In this document: one piece after another, positions 1 to 11,181 of the stretch | Layout: each line of letters opens with the position of its first letter | How positions within the stretch are numbered: the stretch's first letter is position 1 | Origin: Cyclospora cayetanensis | Lineage: Eukaryota; Apicomplexa; Conoidasida; Eucoccidiorida; Eimeriidae | Direction: 5' to 3' | Assembly: GCF_002999335.1 (NCBI RefSeq) | Contig: NW_020312112.1 | Span: 1 to 64,000 of the forward strand | DNA length: 64,000 nucleotides | The notes under the pieces: model-generated | Seen by the model: only the letters and a program-made list of their open reading frames with translations | Databases searched by the model: none | Told to the model about the DNA's origin: nothing | Translations under genes and position numbers: made by a program

Positions 1-239
1 CTCCAACTAAGATACTTACGGACGCGCCAGACAGCCTTCCCCACCCACCATCCGTTAAGCTAGTTAGTGAAGTTGTGTAGTTGTGTTTTTTTTCTCTTGT
101 TGGGATTGTTTATGTGTGCTGGTGCTTGTGTGGTTTTTTGTGCTCATCTTATTTTTGTGTGTCTTTATGGGTTTTTGCTTGTGGTTGTTGTGGTACTTTT
201 TTTTTTGTTGTTTGGGGTCTTTTCTTTGTTTCTCTTTTG

Positions 240-1905
240 GGCCTTTTGTGTTGTCTATTGAGGGCCTTTTCGTTTTGTGCCATGGGGGCCTTTTTGTGTT
301 GGTCCTCGGGGCCTTTCGTGTTGTGCCTTAAGGGCCTTTTCGTGTTGTGCCTTGAGGCCTTTTCGTGTTGCGCCTTGAGGCCTTTTCGTGTTGTGCCTTG
401 AGGCCTTTTCGTGTTGTGCCTTGAGGCCTTTTCGTGTTGCGCCTTGAGGGCCTTTTCGTGTTGCGCCTTGAGGCCTTTTCGTGTTGCGCCTTGAGGCCTT
501 TTCGTGTTGCGCCTAAAGGGCCTTTTCGTGTTGTGCCTTGAGGCCTTTTCGTGTTGTGCCTTAAGGGCCTTTTCGTGTTGTGCCTCGAGGCCTTTCGTGT
601 TGTGCCTTGAGGCCTTTTCGTGTTGTGCCTCGAGGCCTTTCGTGTTGTGCCTTAAGGGCCTTTTCGTGTTGCGCCTTGAGGCCTTTTCGTGTTGCGCCTT
701 GAGGCCTTCTCGTGTTGTGCCTTGAGGGCCTTTTCGTGTTGTGCCATGAGGGCCTTCTCGTGTTGTGCCTTGAGGCCTTTTCGTGTTGTGCCTTGAGGCC
801 TTTTCGTGTTGTGCCGTAAGGGCCTTTTCCTGTTGCGCCTTGAGGCCTTTTCGTGTTGTGCCATGAGGGCCTTTTCGTGTTGCGCCTTGAGGCCTTTTCG
901 TGTTGCGCCTTGAGGCCTTTTCGTGTTGCGCCTTAAGGGCCTTTTCGTGTTGCGCCTTAAGGGCCTTCTCGTGTTGTGCCTTAAGGGCCTTCTCGTGTTG
1001 TGCCTTGAGGCCTTCTCGTGTTGTGCCATGAGGGCCTTCTCGTGTTGTGCCTTAAGGGCCTTCTCGTGTTGTGCCTTAAGGGCCTTCTCGTGTTGTGCCT
1101 TAAGGGCCTTCTCGTGTTGCGCCTTAAGGGCCTTCTCGTGTTGTGCCTTGAGGGCCTTCTCGTGTTGTGCCTTGAGGGCCTTCTCGTGTTGTGCCTTGAG
1201 GCCTTTTCGTGTTGTGCCTTAAGGGCCTTTTCCTGTTGCGCCTTGAGGCCTTTTCGTGTTGTGCCATGAGGGCCTTTTCGTGTTGCGCCTTGAGGCCTTT
1301 TCGTGTTGCGCCTTGAGGCCTTTTCGTGTTGTGCCTTAAGGGCCTTTTCGTGTTGCGCCTTAAGGCCTTTTCGTGTTGTGCCTTGAGGGCCTTCTCGTGT
1401 TGTGCCTTAAGGGCCTTCTCGTGTTGTGCCTTGAGGCCTTTTCGTGTTGTGCCTTAAGGGCCTTCTCGTGTTGCGCCTTGAGGCCTTTTCGTGTTGTGCC
1501 ATGAGGGCCTTTTCGTGTTGCGCCTTGAGGCCTTTTCGTGTTGTGCCATGAGGGCCTTTTCGTGTTGCGCCTTGAGGCCTTTTCGTGTTGCGCCTTAAGG
1601 GCCTTTTCGTGTTGTGCCTTAAGGGCCTTCTCGTGTTGTGCCTTAAGGGCCTTCTCGTGTTGTGCCTTGAGGCCTTTTCGTGTTGTGCCATGAGGGCCTT
1701 CTCGTGTTGTGCCTTAAGGGCCTTCTCGTGTTGTGCCTTAAGGGCCTTCTCGTGTTGCGCCTTAAGGGCCTTCTCGTGTTGTGCCATGAGGGCCTTTTCG
1801 TGTTGCGCCTTGAGGCCTTTTCGTGTTGCGCCTTGAGGGCCTTCTCATGTTGTGCCTTAAGGGCCTTTTCGTGTTGCGCCTTGAGGCCTTTTCGTGTTGC
1901 GCCTT
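240..1905. repeat. 23/24-bp tandem repeat array, about 70 units
   Basis: The array is built from a unit reading roughly GGCCTTTTCGTGTTGTGCCTT with two joint types: AAGGGCC gives 24 bp and GAGGCC gives 23 bp. Variants swap T/C at 'TTYTCG' and T/C at 'TTGYGCC', and a few units carry ATGAGGG. The 24-bp form keeps an open frame and the 23-bp form shifts it, so long open frames on both strands (Cys/Leu/Phe-rich on plus, Arg/His/Lys/Gln-rich on minus) are by-products of periodicity. Units of the same type are clustered; for example an almost pure 24-bp block lies at about 930-1,200, which suggests local expansion. I see no telomeric TTTAGGG-type motif. The array stops sharply at about 1,905 beside a probable exon. 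Confidence 0.95.
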
Positions 1906-2071
1906 GTTGCGTTGGGGAATTCTGTTTTTTAAAGAGGGGGAGAAGCGAGCCGCCTTCCCACTCGGTTGCCCCCCTCCGTGTTGTGCCTTCCGCTCCTCCC
2001 TCGGCCTCCTCTTGTTTTCTCAAGCAGCAGTCTTCTTGTCTCAAGCAGCAGTTTTGTTGTCTCAAGCGCAG

Positions 2072-2310
2072 ATGACAAAAACGTTTGTTGGTGCGTCTTT
2101 GCGGTGACCTTCAGGGCTGAGCTGGCAACAGGCTCTTTTGGGCAGCACAACCGAGATGCACGCGGCGCGCTCCAAGAGGCCCCCCTCCAGAAGAAACGGC
2201 AGAAGCCACAGCACCACGCGAATGCTGCAGCCGAGGCAGCAGCGTACAAAGAGCAGCTGAAGCTTTTGCTTGAGACAAAGGCAGCCAATCGGGCGCATTC
2301 CAAGGAGTAG
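2072..2310 (+). CDS. Terminal exon of an unknown plus-strand gene
   Basis: An open frame follows an AG acceptor (gcgcag) just after the tandem array and ends with TAG at 2,308-2,310. The C-terminal part is hydrophilic, alanine-rich and helical looking; short pieces read 'PLQKKRQKPQHHANAA' and 'YKEQLKLLLETKAANRAH'. Composition and codon use resemble coding rather than array-derived sequence. No family is recognised. Upstream exons are not visible and may lie on the other side of the array. An alternative acceptor (ccttcag) would start the exon near 2,115. This could also be a non-coding frame, so confidence is modest. Confidence 0.35.
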
Positions 2311-3135
2311 AGCGGCTGCCGCGTGCGATACGCTGCTCTGACTAGCGTTGAGCCAACGCAGCCTCGCCCCTTGGGGAGCCCCTTTCTTTGTTGGTGCGCG
2401 TCTTCTTTCTTTGCTTGATGCAAATGCGTGCGCGTGGTGGGAAGCGTGTGCGTATGTATGTGCCCTCTGGGAAGACGCAGAAGCGCTCAGAAGAGCGGCT
2501 TTAGGTGCCTGTACTCTAAGTTCGCACGGGAATAATCGAGCGGGTGTGCTTTCCAAGAAGCGACCTTGGTAGATGCCACTTTCAAGAGGCTGAGATTAGG
2601 GGGTTTTCTCCTTCTCGGGATGCTGCTGCCCTGCTTTTTTCTCATTCTTGCGGCACTCCTCCTAAGAGTTTAGGCCGAGAGAGGTGGGAGACGTTTGCCG
2701 TGCTGCGAGGGTAGCCTGTGCGGCTCAAGTGCGTCTTCCTAGCCCCTTGCTGCTCTCCCCTCAACCCCCGTCTACTGCATGTCGCGCGCGGGGCAGCTGC
2801 TGCTGCTGCACCCCCTATTTAATGAGGCCAAGCAGAGAGAGATAGCAGGGGGCCCCTTCTAAGGGCCCCTTCACGCGTGGCGAACTACTGTACCTCTTGT
2901 GCAAGCAACGACGCACACTGCACACCATCACCACCATTACCCCTTCTTGCCAGCGCTGCTTCTTCTGCCGCAGCGTGCACCACCCCTAGCCGCTAGAGCA
3001 GTGTAAGACGGCATTTTCTCCCCAAAAGAAGCGCCTCGTAGATATGGCCCTTCTCCCTTAGCAGCCGTGCGGCATCCGTGCGCCCCAAGCACATCCGTAC
3101 AAGCACACAAACAAACACACTACCCAAGCAACTGA
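2311..3135. other. Intergenic stretch, no gene seen
   Basis: This is GC-rich, pyrimidine-patterned sequence with short trinucleotide runs and no frame with protein-like composition. It lies between the possible plus-strand terminal exon and the minus-strand stop at 3,136, so it would hold convergent 3' ends. Confidence 0.6.
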
Positions 3136-4444
3136 CTAGGACAAATCCAAATCTATGGGGCTAAAAGTGGACGCAAAGGGCCCTTCTGGGGGGCCCCCCC
3201 TGCACGCCTCCTCTCGGAAAACCGCCGGGGACGTTTCTCCGTCCTGCACACTGGCGCGATCTTCTGAGATAGACCAGAAGGCAGCCTCAGTCGGCCTTGA
3301 CTGCTGCTGCTGCTGTTGCTGTTGTATGGCAGAATTCCAGTACAGCCCTGCCTTCTGCTCTGCCGCTTCGAGCGTCTTCGCAGCGGTCGCCTCGGCTGCG
3401 AACGCGGCAGCCGCTTCTGCAGCGGCTTCGTCTTTTTCCCTCCCCGAGCAAGGCAGTCCTAGGAGCATATCCAAGGCGTCTTCTGTGCGATCTCGGAATT
3501 CTTCCGGCGTATCCCGCAGGGGTTCTTGTAAGCCTTTCGAGGGGCCCCCCTGGGGGGCGGGGGGCCCCCCGGCGTCGTCCAGAAGTACCCTGCCCAAAGA
3601 CTCTGCGGAGAGACTCTCGCGCTTCTTGCCGTTGCTGCCCCCCCTTCTTCTCTGTCGCCGATCCTTGCTCGTGCTCTCTGCGGAGCTGTACTTCCTGCAT
3701 TGAGGCCAATCGTTGCTCAGTCTCAGCTGCTGCGTTGCTACTGCGGCTGCAGCAGCTGCGAAGTCTGTACACCGCAGGGGGGAGCTGCTGCGGCTCCTGG
3801 AAGTTGGCACAGTCGATCTTGCGGCTGCAGATCTGCAGGGGCCTCCACGGCGCTGCTGCCTTGAAGACGCATCTGTACACTGCACGGGGGGCCCCCCTAA
3901 CACGGATGAAGGGGGCCCCCCTACTCGTGGCAAGGCTGCGTCTGCTTCTGAAGACGTTTGCAGCTGCATGGCTTTCGCTGGACCTGTTGCAGCGGGTGCT
4001 GCTGTTGCCTCTAGCGATCCTTGCTGAGAACGTGGCGTTGACGGGGGGGGGACGAGCGTGACTGCGAACTCTTCGTCTGTCTCGGAGAGGAAACGAGGTC
4101 GACAGCCACCTGCTGCTTCTGTAGCTCCCCCCCATGCGCCTGTGTCTATCGGCGCGTCTCTTGCAGCTGCCGCTCCTGCTGCCGTGACATCCATCGCTGC
4201 GAATCTCGCGGCACTGACTGGAAGCTCACGTGCACCTCCCGTGGCGGCTTCCAGCGGCAGGTGCTGCTGAGGCTCCACCTCATCATCGGCACAAACACCA
4301 GCTGCGCGGGGAGAGGGGAGAGCTGCCACGACTGCAGCAAACGCAGTGCAATGCATGCACAGGCCACATGGAGGTGTGTATGGGGGAGGGAAAAAGGGGC
4401 GAGAGAGGGAGGAAAAACAGAGGGAAGGAGGAAAGTTCACGCGC

Positions 4445-4494
<50 letters not shown>

Positions 4495-5037
4495 CAGTAG
4501 CAGCAACGTTAGAGCGAGTCTTGTTGCTGCTAAGGCGCTGAGTCCAGAGAAAGTAGAAGGTAATTTTTCGAGGGATGTGCGCCCCTACCTGACGACGCAT
4601 CTCCTCTCGGGGTGGTGCTGCTCTCTTCCTTTGGAGACTCCTTCGAATGCAGCTCATTGACTGGTTGAGGTGAATTCATCAGCAGCAGCACATCCCCCTC
4701 ACCCTTCCTGCGCTCCTGCTGCTGGCTACAAGCCTGCAAATCTTCCAAGTCAAATCCATCGGTGACGCACAGGTCAGCATCCGCGTGGAGTGAGCAGCAG
4801 CGGAGATGCTGCAGCACTTCTCTGTCTTTTTCTGTCAAGAGCAGCCCTTTTGCTGCGCATACAAGCTGCAGAGACACCCCGCAAATCGCAGCCAGAAAGG
4901 ATGAGGGGCAGCCCGCAGATCGCAAGAGTCTTGGGAAGTTCTCAGGCATTCTGTGTCGGCTCCAAGCTCGCAAGTGTCTCGACGTACAAGTGCGTCTTTC
5001 GCCAGTTTGCCCGAAGGGGCATTGATGTGAGGCCCCA
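3136..5037 (-). CDS. Two minus-strand exons; low-complexity C-terminal region
   Basis: Exon A is about 5,037-4,589. Exon B is 4,331-3,136 and ends in a stop. Exon A ends in a GT donor (gtaggg) in phase 1, and exon B starts after a CAG acceptor whose first two bases complete that codon, so the frame is continuous. Exon A carries 'LLLTEKDREVLQHLR' and 'CVTDGFDLEDLQACS'. Exon B has an acidic 'SETDEEFAV' stretch, Ala-rich runs, a Gln run of about eight residues and several GGPP motifs. No domain is recognised. The intron between them holds a GT/AC microsatellite. These exons probably form the 3' end of the HEAT-repeat gene just upstream, because a phase-compatible reading enters exon A near 5,037. 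A separate gene is the alternative. Confidence 0.5.
4447..4488. repeat. (GT)n microsatellite
   Basis: About 21 uninterrupted TG/GT dinucleotides lie in the inferred intron between the minus-strand exons at 5,037-4,589 and 4,331-3,136. A His-Thr run in the minus frame comes only from this repeat. Confidence 0.95.
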
Positions 5038-5199
5038 CCAACCTCACCCACGAGAGACGAACAAGCGAAACAGCGTCCGCAGAGAGACGCGCTAGAGAAC
5101 GAAGAAAATACAGGCAGAAAAAGGATAGCGAGAGATGCCTAAAAAGGCATTAACGCAAACACACAATGAAGAAGGCCGGTCCAACGGATGCCGTTGTTT

Positions 5200-5310
5200 C
5201 AGTATACATATATATATATATATATGTATATGTACATGTTTATATATCTATACACATATAATGTACATGTATATATACATATATATTGCATGTACGTATA
5301 TATTTTATTC
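5200..5310. repeat. TATA/TACA-rich microsatellite
   Basis: Degenerate (TA)n, (CATA)n and (TACA)n sequence, most likely intronic between the exons at 5,747-5,691 and about 5,037. No coding is seen. Confidence 0.85.
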
Positions 5311-5690
5311 AAAAAATATTTTAAAAACGCATCTCGACCACCCCCCACCACTACCAAACCATTGTTTTCAAGGAGCACGGAGAAACGCCAACCCATCATG
5401 GGCATGACCCCTGGGGGGGGAGGAGAGCGCTGGCAGAAGATGCGCCTCGGTGTCTACGCGAATTTTTGAATCTAGTTTGACAAGGGCATGAACGCCTCTT
5501 CTCGTGAAGCAGCGCATGGTGGGGAAGCCTGCACGAGGCGGAGGTGGCTAGTAGGCAAGGGCGAAAAAGTCACAGAAAAGTGAGCATTACATTCAAAAGA
5601 GGAAGGCACAACACAGCACGGCACAGCATGGCTCAACGGCTCCAGGTGCATGACTGCAGCAGGGGAAAACTTTTTCTCTTACTCGCCTAC

Positions 5691-7477
5691 CGTATAAGTC
5701 CATCGCAGACATAGACAAATAATTGCCGCAGCGCGTAGCAGGGTGCCCTGTGTAACAACGCACGTAGTGCCTGCCCACCGATCCCCTAGAAGGCGCCATG
5801 TGCGATTTCGAGGCGCAAGAAACAGCCTAAAAAGCAGCTACAAGACAGGCAGAATTTGACGGCTAGCCGCAGACGGCGCACCTGGCAAACCGCTCCAAGA
5901 GCTTTTGCACAACTTGCACTTCCTCTCCTGACGTGAGGCTGGAGAAGTCGCCCTCCTCCTCCCGTTCCGCTTCGGAGGTTCGAATTCGGCCGTCTCCGTC
6001 CGTGCAGCTGCTGCTGTCAGCGCGCCTCCGCTGCTGCTGCAGCAGCGTCTCCACAGGAGGCAAAGGCTGCGGGAGATCCAGCAGCGAGGGGCAGTAGCAT
6101 CCAATCAGCGCAGGCACACAGCGGCAAGCGGTGCGTCGCACAAACGCCACAGGATCTTCTAGGAGCCTGCGGAAGCAGCAGCAACAGCAGCAGCAACAAG
6201 AACGACTACAGTGACAGCACTGCAAGAAACAGACAGCGCCAACGCAGACCCCCCAGCATATGCCACAGGCACAGGCCATGCTGTGCCATGCTATGCCCCC
6301 ACCTCGGCAAAACAGAAAAAGCTGCTTCAAAAAGGGTGTGGGGATGCATACGAGAAGGCAAGAGAGAGCAGAGGACCTCTAAGGCTTCTGTCTTTTAACG
6401 CGAAGAGGTGCTGCAGCTGCTGCGCTACAGTCAGACGAATTGAAAAGCGGTTCCCCGATGACGCGCAGGCAGCCGCGAGAGACTGCACAAAACAAGAAAA
6501 ATTCATAAATCCATCACACAAACCTATATATACATATGCATATATACGTATATATATAATAACCATATATTCCTAGGAAATATCGTGGGTTGACGCTCCC
6601 CAAGAAACTGACTCCCCAAACTCCCTCAAATCTTGTCCACTTCAAATGGCGCTGGTCATCTCCTTGAGCCTGCACATGCCTCAAGAGGCGCTACATGAAA
6701 ACACCAGCAAAAGGACCCTTCAACAACTCTCGAAATGCCTTACAGTGACAAGCTGATGCCGAGACGCCGAAGGAAGAGGACGCAACAGCAGCCCTACAGT
6801 TGCTGCCGCAGCGAGCTGCGAAGAACCACGATTCAAACCACCAACAACACGTCAATCAGAAAAAAAATATCTACATATATACATACACATACATATATAT
6901 ATATATACGCATACATATATATACATATACATACATGTATACACATACATACATGTATACACATACATACACATATACACATACATATATACACATACAT
7001 ATACACATACACATAGACATATATATATATATATATATATACAGATACATATACATGCAGAACAATTCGCCGCAGCTCCTGTGTCAACGCCTATGTGCCC
7101 CTTGCCCGCCAAACACACAGACACGCACACAGAGACACAAAGACACAGACACACACACACACAGACACACAGACACACAGACACAGACACACAGACACAC
7201 ACACAGACACACAGACACACAGACACACAGACACAGACACACACACAGACACACACACAGACACACACACACACAGCAACCCCCAACGTCCTTCCTATCC
7301 TGAAACTACCAGGTAGAGTGTTGGACGTGTCCACCTAAATCCTCACGACAAACCTTTATGGGGTCTTTGTCATTCAGGAGGCACCTTGCTGCGCCAGAAA
7401 ATTCCTGTTGGCGCAACTCACGCTCCCCAGCGCATCTGCTGCAGGTGGCATAGCTCGCTTCCTGCTGTTGCTGCTGT

Positions 7478-7523
<46 letters not shown>

Positions 7524-8633
7524 CTTTCACACCCTGAGTCTGCCATTTGGGGGGGGGAACAGCTGCAGCAGGCGTGCTGCAGAGACACCTCGCATTCGGG
7601 GGAAGTGCCGCTTCCGCAGCCATGAAGAGCGAAGCCGCCATAGACTTCCTCACCTGAGACGAACGTCGCAGCCTCCTCAGATGTTTTGTGTTCTGCAGCG
7701 CTCTTTGATTGATTTTTTTCGTGAAAAGGCAAGAAGGATTGGGAGAGCGACTCGCCCGCAGACCGGCGTGCAGGGATATGTGTTTCTCATGGCGCTTTCG
7801 CGGAAAAAGCCGGCTGCTGCGCTCCTCCTGAGGCTGCTCGTGTTCTTGCCTACTGCATGCACCTCCCTCCCATCCTGTGCACCAGACCAGAAGGGTGGAG
7901 GCGGCGTTGCCGCGCTGCTAGATCAGCCTGCGGCGTGTGTGAAAGGACCTACCAACATGCATGGATGCGTGACTAGCTTGTGCATGCAGCCTCGCAAGAA
8001 AGGCCACAACGCACCCCCTGCCGCCGTTGCTGCTGCTGCGAACGTAAACGCGCAACACGCTGCAGCGGAGATAGGCAGCAGCATGCTTTTGCCAGCCTCG
8101 AGGGAAGATGCCGCTGCAGCTGCGGTCGAGGCTGCCCCCGTCGACCAACGGCTCGGAAAGGCTTCAAGCAAAGCGTGCGAAGACACTAGGCGCTGCATGG
8201 CGAGGCAGCACGCGCAACAGCAGCAGTCCACGCGCATGTCAGCTTCTGACATGCTCGACACTGCCTCTCCTGCAGGCGCATCAACCGCACAGACAATTCC
8301 GTGAATCTGTCTGCGATGCAGCGACACCAACAAACAAACCCAAACCACACAGCGAAGCGCTGCTGCCCCCGAGCAGCAGCACGAGCAGCACAAGCAGCGC
8401 ATTTTGAGAAAATAGTGCAACTCCCAAACCGCAAACTTCTTGCCGGAACTGCAACGTTCTTGGCATTTTCAAAAAAATGCAGTCGTCTTTGCAAGGAGCA
8501 GCAACAAGCGCTAACCCGATATCGCACGGAGGCAGTCCCCCATCGGCAGCTTGCCTCCTCCATTCAGTTCTTCTTCTGTTGGAAATGGTGACGCCAGACT
8601 CTCATACACATCCAGCAAGCCCTGCAAAGACGC

Positions 8634-8664
<31 letters not shown>

Positions 8665-11181
8665 TCTGCTGCTGCTGCTGCTGCTGCTTCTCCTGATGCT
8701 TCTCCTGATGCTTCTCCTGCTGCTTCTCCTAATGCTTCTCCTGATGCTTCTCCTAATGCTTCTCCTGATGCTTCTCCTGATGCTTCTCCTAATGCTTCTC
8801 CTAATGCTTCTCCTGATGCTTCTCCTAATGCTTCTCCTGATGCTGCTTCTCCTAATGCTTCTCCTAATGCTGCTTCTCCTAATGCTTCTCCTAATGCTTC
8901 TCCTAATGCTGCTTCTCCTAATGCTGCTTCTCCTAATGCTGCTTCTCCTAATGCTTCTCCTAATGCTTCTCCTACGCATGCATTGTCTGTAGCTGCGTTT
9001 CTCTCCTGTCTGTCTCTGTTGGTGTCCACTACAGAAGCAGACGTTGCTGTGGCGTCTGCTGCTCCTGTCCTTTCTTCTGCAGCAGCAGGAGCAACTGTAG
9101 GAGGGAAAGCAGCAGCAAAGCGATTGCGCGTGATGGTGCTGTCGCTGTTGTTGTCAGTCCTCGGACGCTGAATGGCTTTTGCTTCGAAGTGGTGGTAGTG
9201 GCATCCCTTGTGTTGACGCCCTTGCTGCTGCTGCTGCTGTCGGATAGCAACAAGAGCAGCAGAGGGATCTAAGAACTGAGCGACGGCAGTCAGGAAAAAG
9301 CAGAGTTGTTGCTTCGCAGCCAGACGGACGCAGCTGCAAGCAGCGCAGGCCAAACAAAGCAGCAGTTGGGGAGAAAACGAGTGCCGCTATGACTGCCCGT
9401 CGATCAACCTTCTGCGCAATGGTGATGCAGCGATGCATGCCACAGCCGCTGCGGGGGAGTCTGCTCTTCTTGGACTGCTTTGCGAGCTGCTTCTCCCGCC
9501 GATGGGAGTGGAAAAATGGCTCAGCAGCACTAGCAATGACCAGCCAGCGCTTACGGATGGTTATCTTCCAGGGAACTTCTCAACGCAGGCAGAAGCGTCA
9601 TGAGGCAGATGCCACCAGGGAGAGACTGCGCAGAGGCACACAGACCCTTCCCCATGGCATAGTCATCTGTTTGCACAAGTAGTGAAAGCGTTCTAAGGTT
9701 CGCTCTAGCGGCAGAAGCATTCGCTCGCTTTTTCTCCTTCTTTTCTTCCTGAAAGGCAGCACAACAAGGCCAGCTACGGCTGACAGCAACTGCAGCAGCA
9801 ACTGCAGCAGCAACTGCAGCAACAGCAACTGCAGCAGCGGTGTTGTTGTCTGGCGGCATTCATACCCTGGCCAGATCAAAGATGCATGCAGTTGCCGCTA
9901 TTCGCTCCCCCAACTCTGACGCCTCCACTTTCGCATTCAACACGACAGGCAGCACGCGATGCTCAACTGCCTCCACCTCCAACCCCGGAGACATCTGCAG
10001 CAGCAGCAGCAGCAGCAGGGGCAGCAGCAGCAGGGGCAGTACCACCCCCAACAAACACACTGGTTATGCAACACACAGGTTCCACAGCACGCCTTCCATG
10101 CAAACATATGCACAGCGAAAGGCGGGAATCGCAAGCGCTAATACACACGGAGTGGCAAAAACAGCACTCGAGCAAAACACGCGCGTGGCAGAAGCAGAAG
10201 CGGCCTCACTGCAGCGAGGTGTCTGATGGCGAGAGCACGAACTTCTGCATCAGCGTCTTCATGAGCCAAAAACAGCAGCTGCGGCAGCAGCAAGTGCGGT
10301 CTCAGTTCGCAAGAAAACAACTCGGAGAGCAAGTGCAGAAACGGACAGGATAGGCAGCGCAGACGCGAGCTCTCCATGCACTGACATAAACGAATTCCAA
10401 CGGGCAGCAGGAACGTGAGGCGTTCAGAGGGCCTAAACACAAGCCACAAAAATAAATTCGAGATCTGCTGCTTCTCTCTGTCCGGATTGCTGGAGCAGGG
10501 AGACGGGAAGCAACGCGAGAAGGAGGAAGGCAAGAAAAGAGGCGCTGTGGACGCTTGAAAAAGACTTTCGACGCGAGTCACCTCATGTGCGTGCCAATTA
10601 GCAGGACCGCATCAGCGGCTGCTTTCCTGGTTTGCGAGTCTTCTGCTGCATGCAGCAGCCCCTCGAAAAAAGGCAGCAGCTCCTCGCAGACTTGGGTGTA
10701 CCTGCGCACAAATCACAAAGAGGCCTTGTCGGTGCGAGCCGCCCGTGAGCGTCCAGTCTCCGTGCGAGCTTTTGCAGAACCACCCAGTTAAAATCCAGCT
10801 CCTACCCTCTGTCTGGATTCGCCTGAATGACGCATGCAGCAATATCTCCTCCGCGAGCGCAAAGCGCCTCTCTGGCTGCCCTGTCATCGAGGAACCCTCC
10901 GGGGGGCCCCCCCTGCAGCCTCCCCTCTTGGGGGCCCCCCCCCAACACCATTCGCGCAATCGATTTTCCAAGCGCATAAGGCACGAAGGAGAAGCTCTTC
11001 TTCGTGCTAGCAGCAGCACTGCACTTGCCATCCTGCTGGGCGTGGCAATGCTGCTGCTGCTGCTGCCGCTGCTGCTGCTGCTGCTGCTGGGGCCCCAAGC
11101 GAGCTATCTGCTGCAGCAGCTGCAGCACGTCGAGGCGCTCGGCTGCTGCTGCGCCTTCTGACAAAACTTCCACCAGTAAGT
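5691..11181 (-). CDS. HEAT/ARM-repeat protein, phosphatase regulatory-subunit-like
   Basis: Nine exons join with matching phases and GT-AG sites: 11,181-10,806; 10,701-10,582; 10,369-10,210; 9,994-9,866; 9,748-9,555; 9,333-8,528; 7,653-7,422; 6,166-5,882; 5,747-5,691. The protein shows paired-helix repeats with the spacing of HEAT units, for example '[18 protein letters not shown]', '[20 protein letters not shown]', '[19 protein letters not shown]' and '[20 protein letters not shown]'. The 'xED..P.VR..A' signature resembles the PP2A/PP4 regulatory scaffold family, so a role in holding a Ser/Thr phosphatase is an inference. Insertions unusual for the family include a Gln run after residue 30 of the first exon, a 4-residue (GEA[LS])n block in the 9,333-8,528 exon, and an Ala/Thr run in the 7,653-7,422 exon. 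The start codon lies upstream and is unresolved; the 3' end probably continues to 3,136. Confidence 0.6.
6870..7050. repeat. (TACA/TATA)n microsatellite
   Basis: A long degenerate tract of TACATA, CACATA and TATATA units in the HEAT-gene intron 7,421-6,167. The Tyr/Ile/His/Thr frames it produces are not genes. Confidence 0.95.
7110..7278. repeat. (ACACAG/ACAC)n microsatellite
   Basis: About 165 bp of CACAGA and CACACA units in the same HEAT-gene intron as the preceding TACA tract. Six-frame His/Thr/Asp or Cys/Val open frames are artefacts of the repeat. Confidence 0.95.
7460..7522. repeat. (CTG)n tract inside an exon
   Basis: A CTG/TTG trinucleotide run of about 20 units. In the minus frame that splices correctly (exon 7,653-7,422) it encodes an Ala/Thr run; the neighbouring minus frame would give about 20 Gln and the plus strand gives Leu. 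Phase continuity with the exons on both sides favours Ala/Thr. Confidence 0.85.
7789..8304 (+). CDS. Predicted secreted protein, single exon, nested in an intron
   Basis: This is a 171-residue frame on the plus strand. The N-terminus has a classic signal peptide: a basic n-region (SRKKP), a hydrophobic core ([13 protein letters not shown]), then '[10 protein letters not shown]', a plausible cleavage zone. The mature part has scattered Cys and is Ala-rich, with no recognised domain. The frame is open further upstream, but the signal peptide supports the Met at 7,789. The whole gene fits inside the inferred intron 8,527-7,654 of the minus-strand HEAT gene. The reverse strand here reads as Cys/Ala-rich noise. 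A chance frame is possible, since GC-rich repeat DNA gives long open frames. Confidence 0.5.
   Translation: MALSRKKPAAALLLRLLVFLPTACTSLPSCAPDQKGGGGVAALLDQPAACVKGPTNMHGCVTSLCMQPRKKGHNAPPAAVAAAANVNAQHAAAEIGSSMLLPASREDAAAAAVEAAPVDQRLGKASSKACEDTRRCMARQHAQQQQSTRMSASDMLDTASPAGASTAQTIP
8640..8965. repeat. 12-bp coding minisatellite with GCT tract
   Basis: A (GCT)n tract is followed by about 22 units of GCTTCTCCTAAT or GCTTCTCCTGAT, with occasional 15-bp units. On the minus strand in the HEAT-gene frame it encodes alternating GEAL and GEAS tetrapeptides plus an Ala-rich run. The exon stays open throughout. Confidence 0.95.

Noticed and set aside
240..1905. Long open frames on both strands, rich in Cys/Leu/Phe or Arg/His/Lys
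   Set aside because: They follow the 23/24-bp periodicity exactly and have no splice or start context; they are repeat artefacts.
240..1905. CRISPR-like array
   Set aside because: Units are contiguous with no unique spacers, and the genome is eukaryotic.
4346..4660. Plus-strand frames with Cys-Val runs
   Set aside because: Generated by the (GT)n tract; the minus strand has phase-consistent exons on both sides.
6870..7330. Open frames of His/Thr/Tyr/Ile or Cys/Val
   Set aside because: Direct translation of TACA and CACAGA microsatellites in an intron.
8477..8992. Leu/Met-rich plus-strand frame, possible membrane protein
   Set aside because: Comes from GCT/CTCCTAAT repeats; the minus frame is part of a phase-matched HEAT exon.
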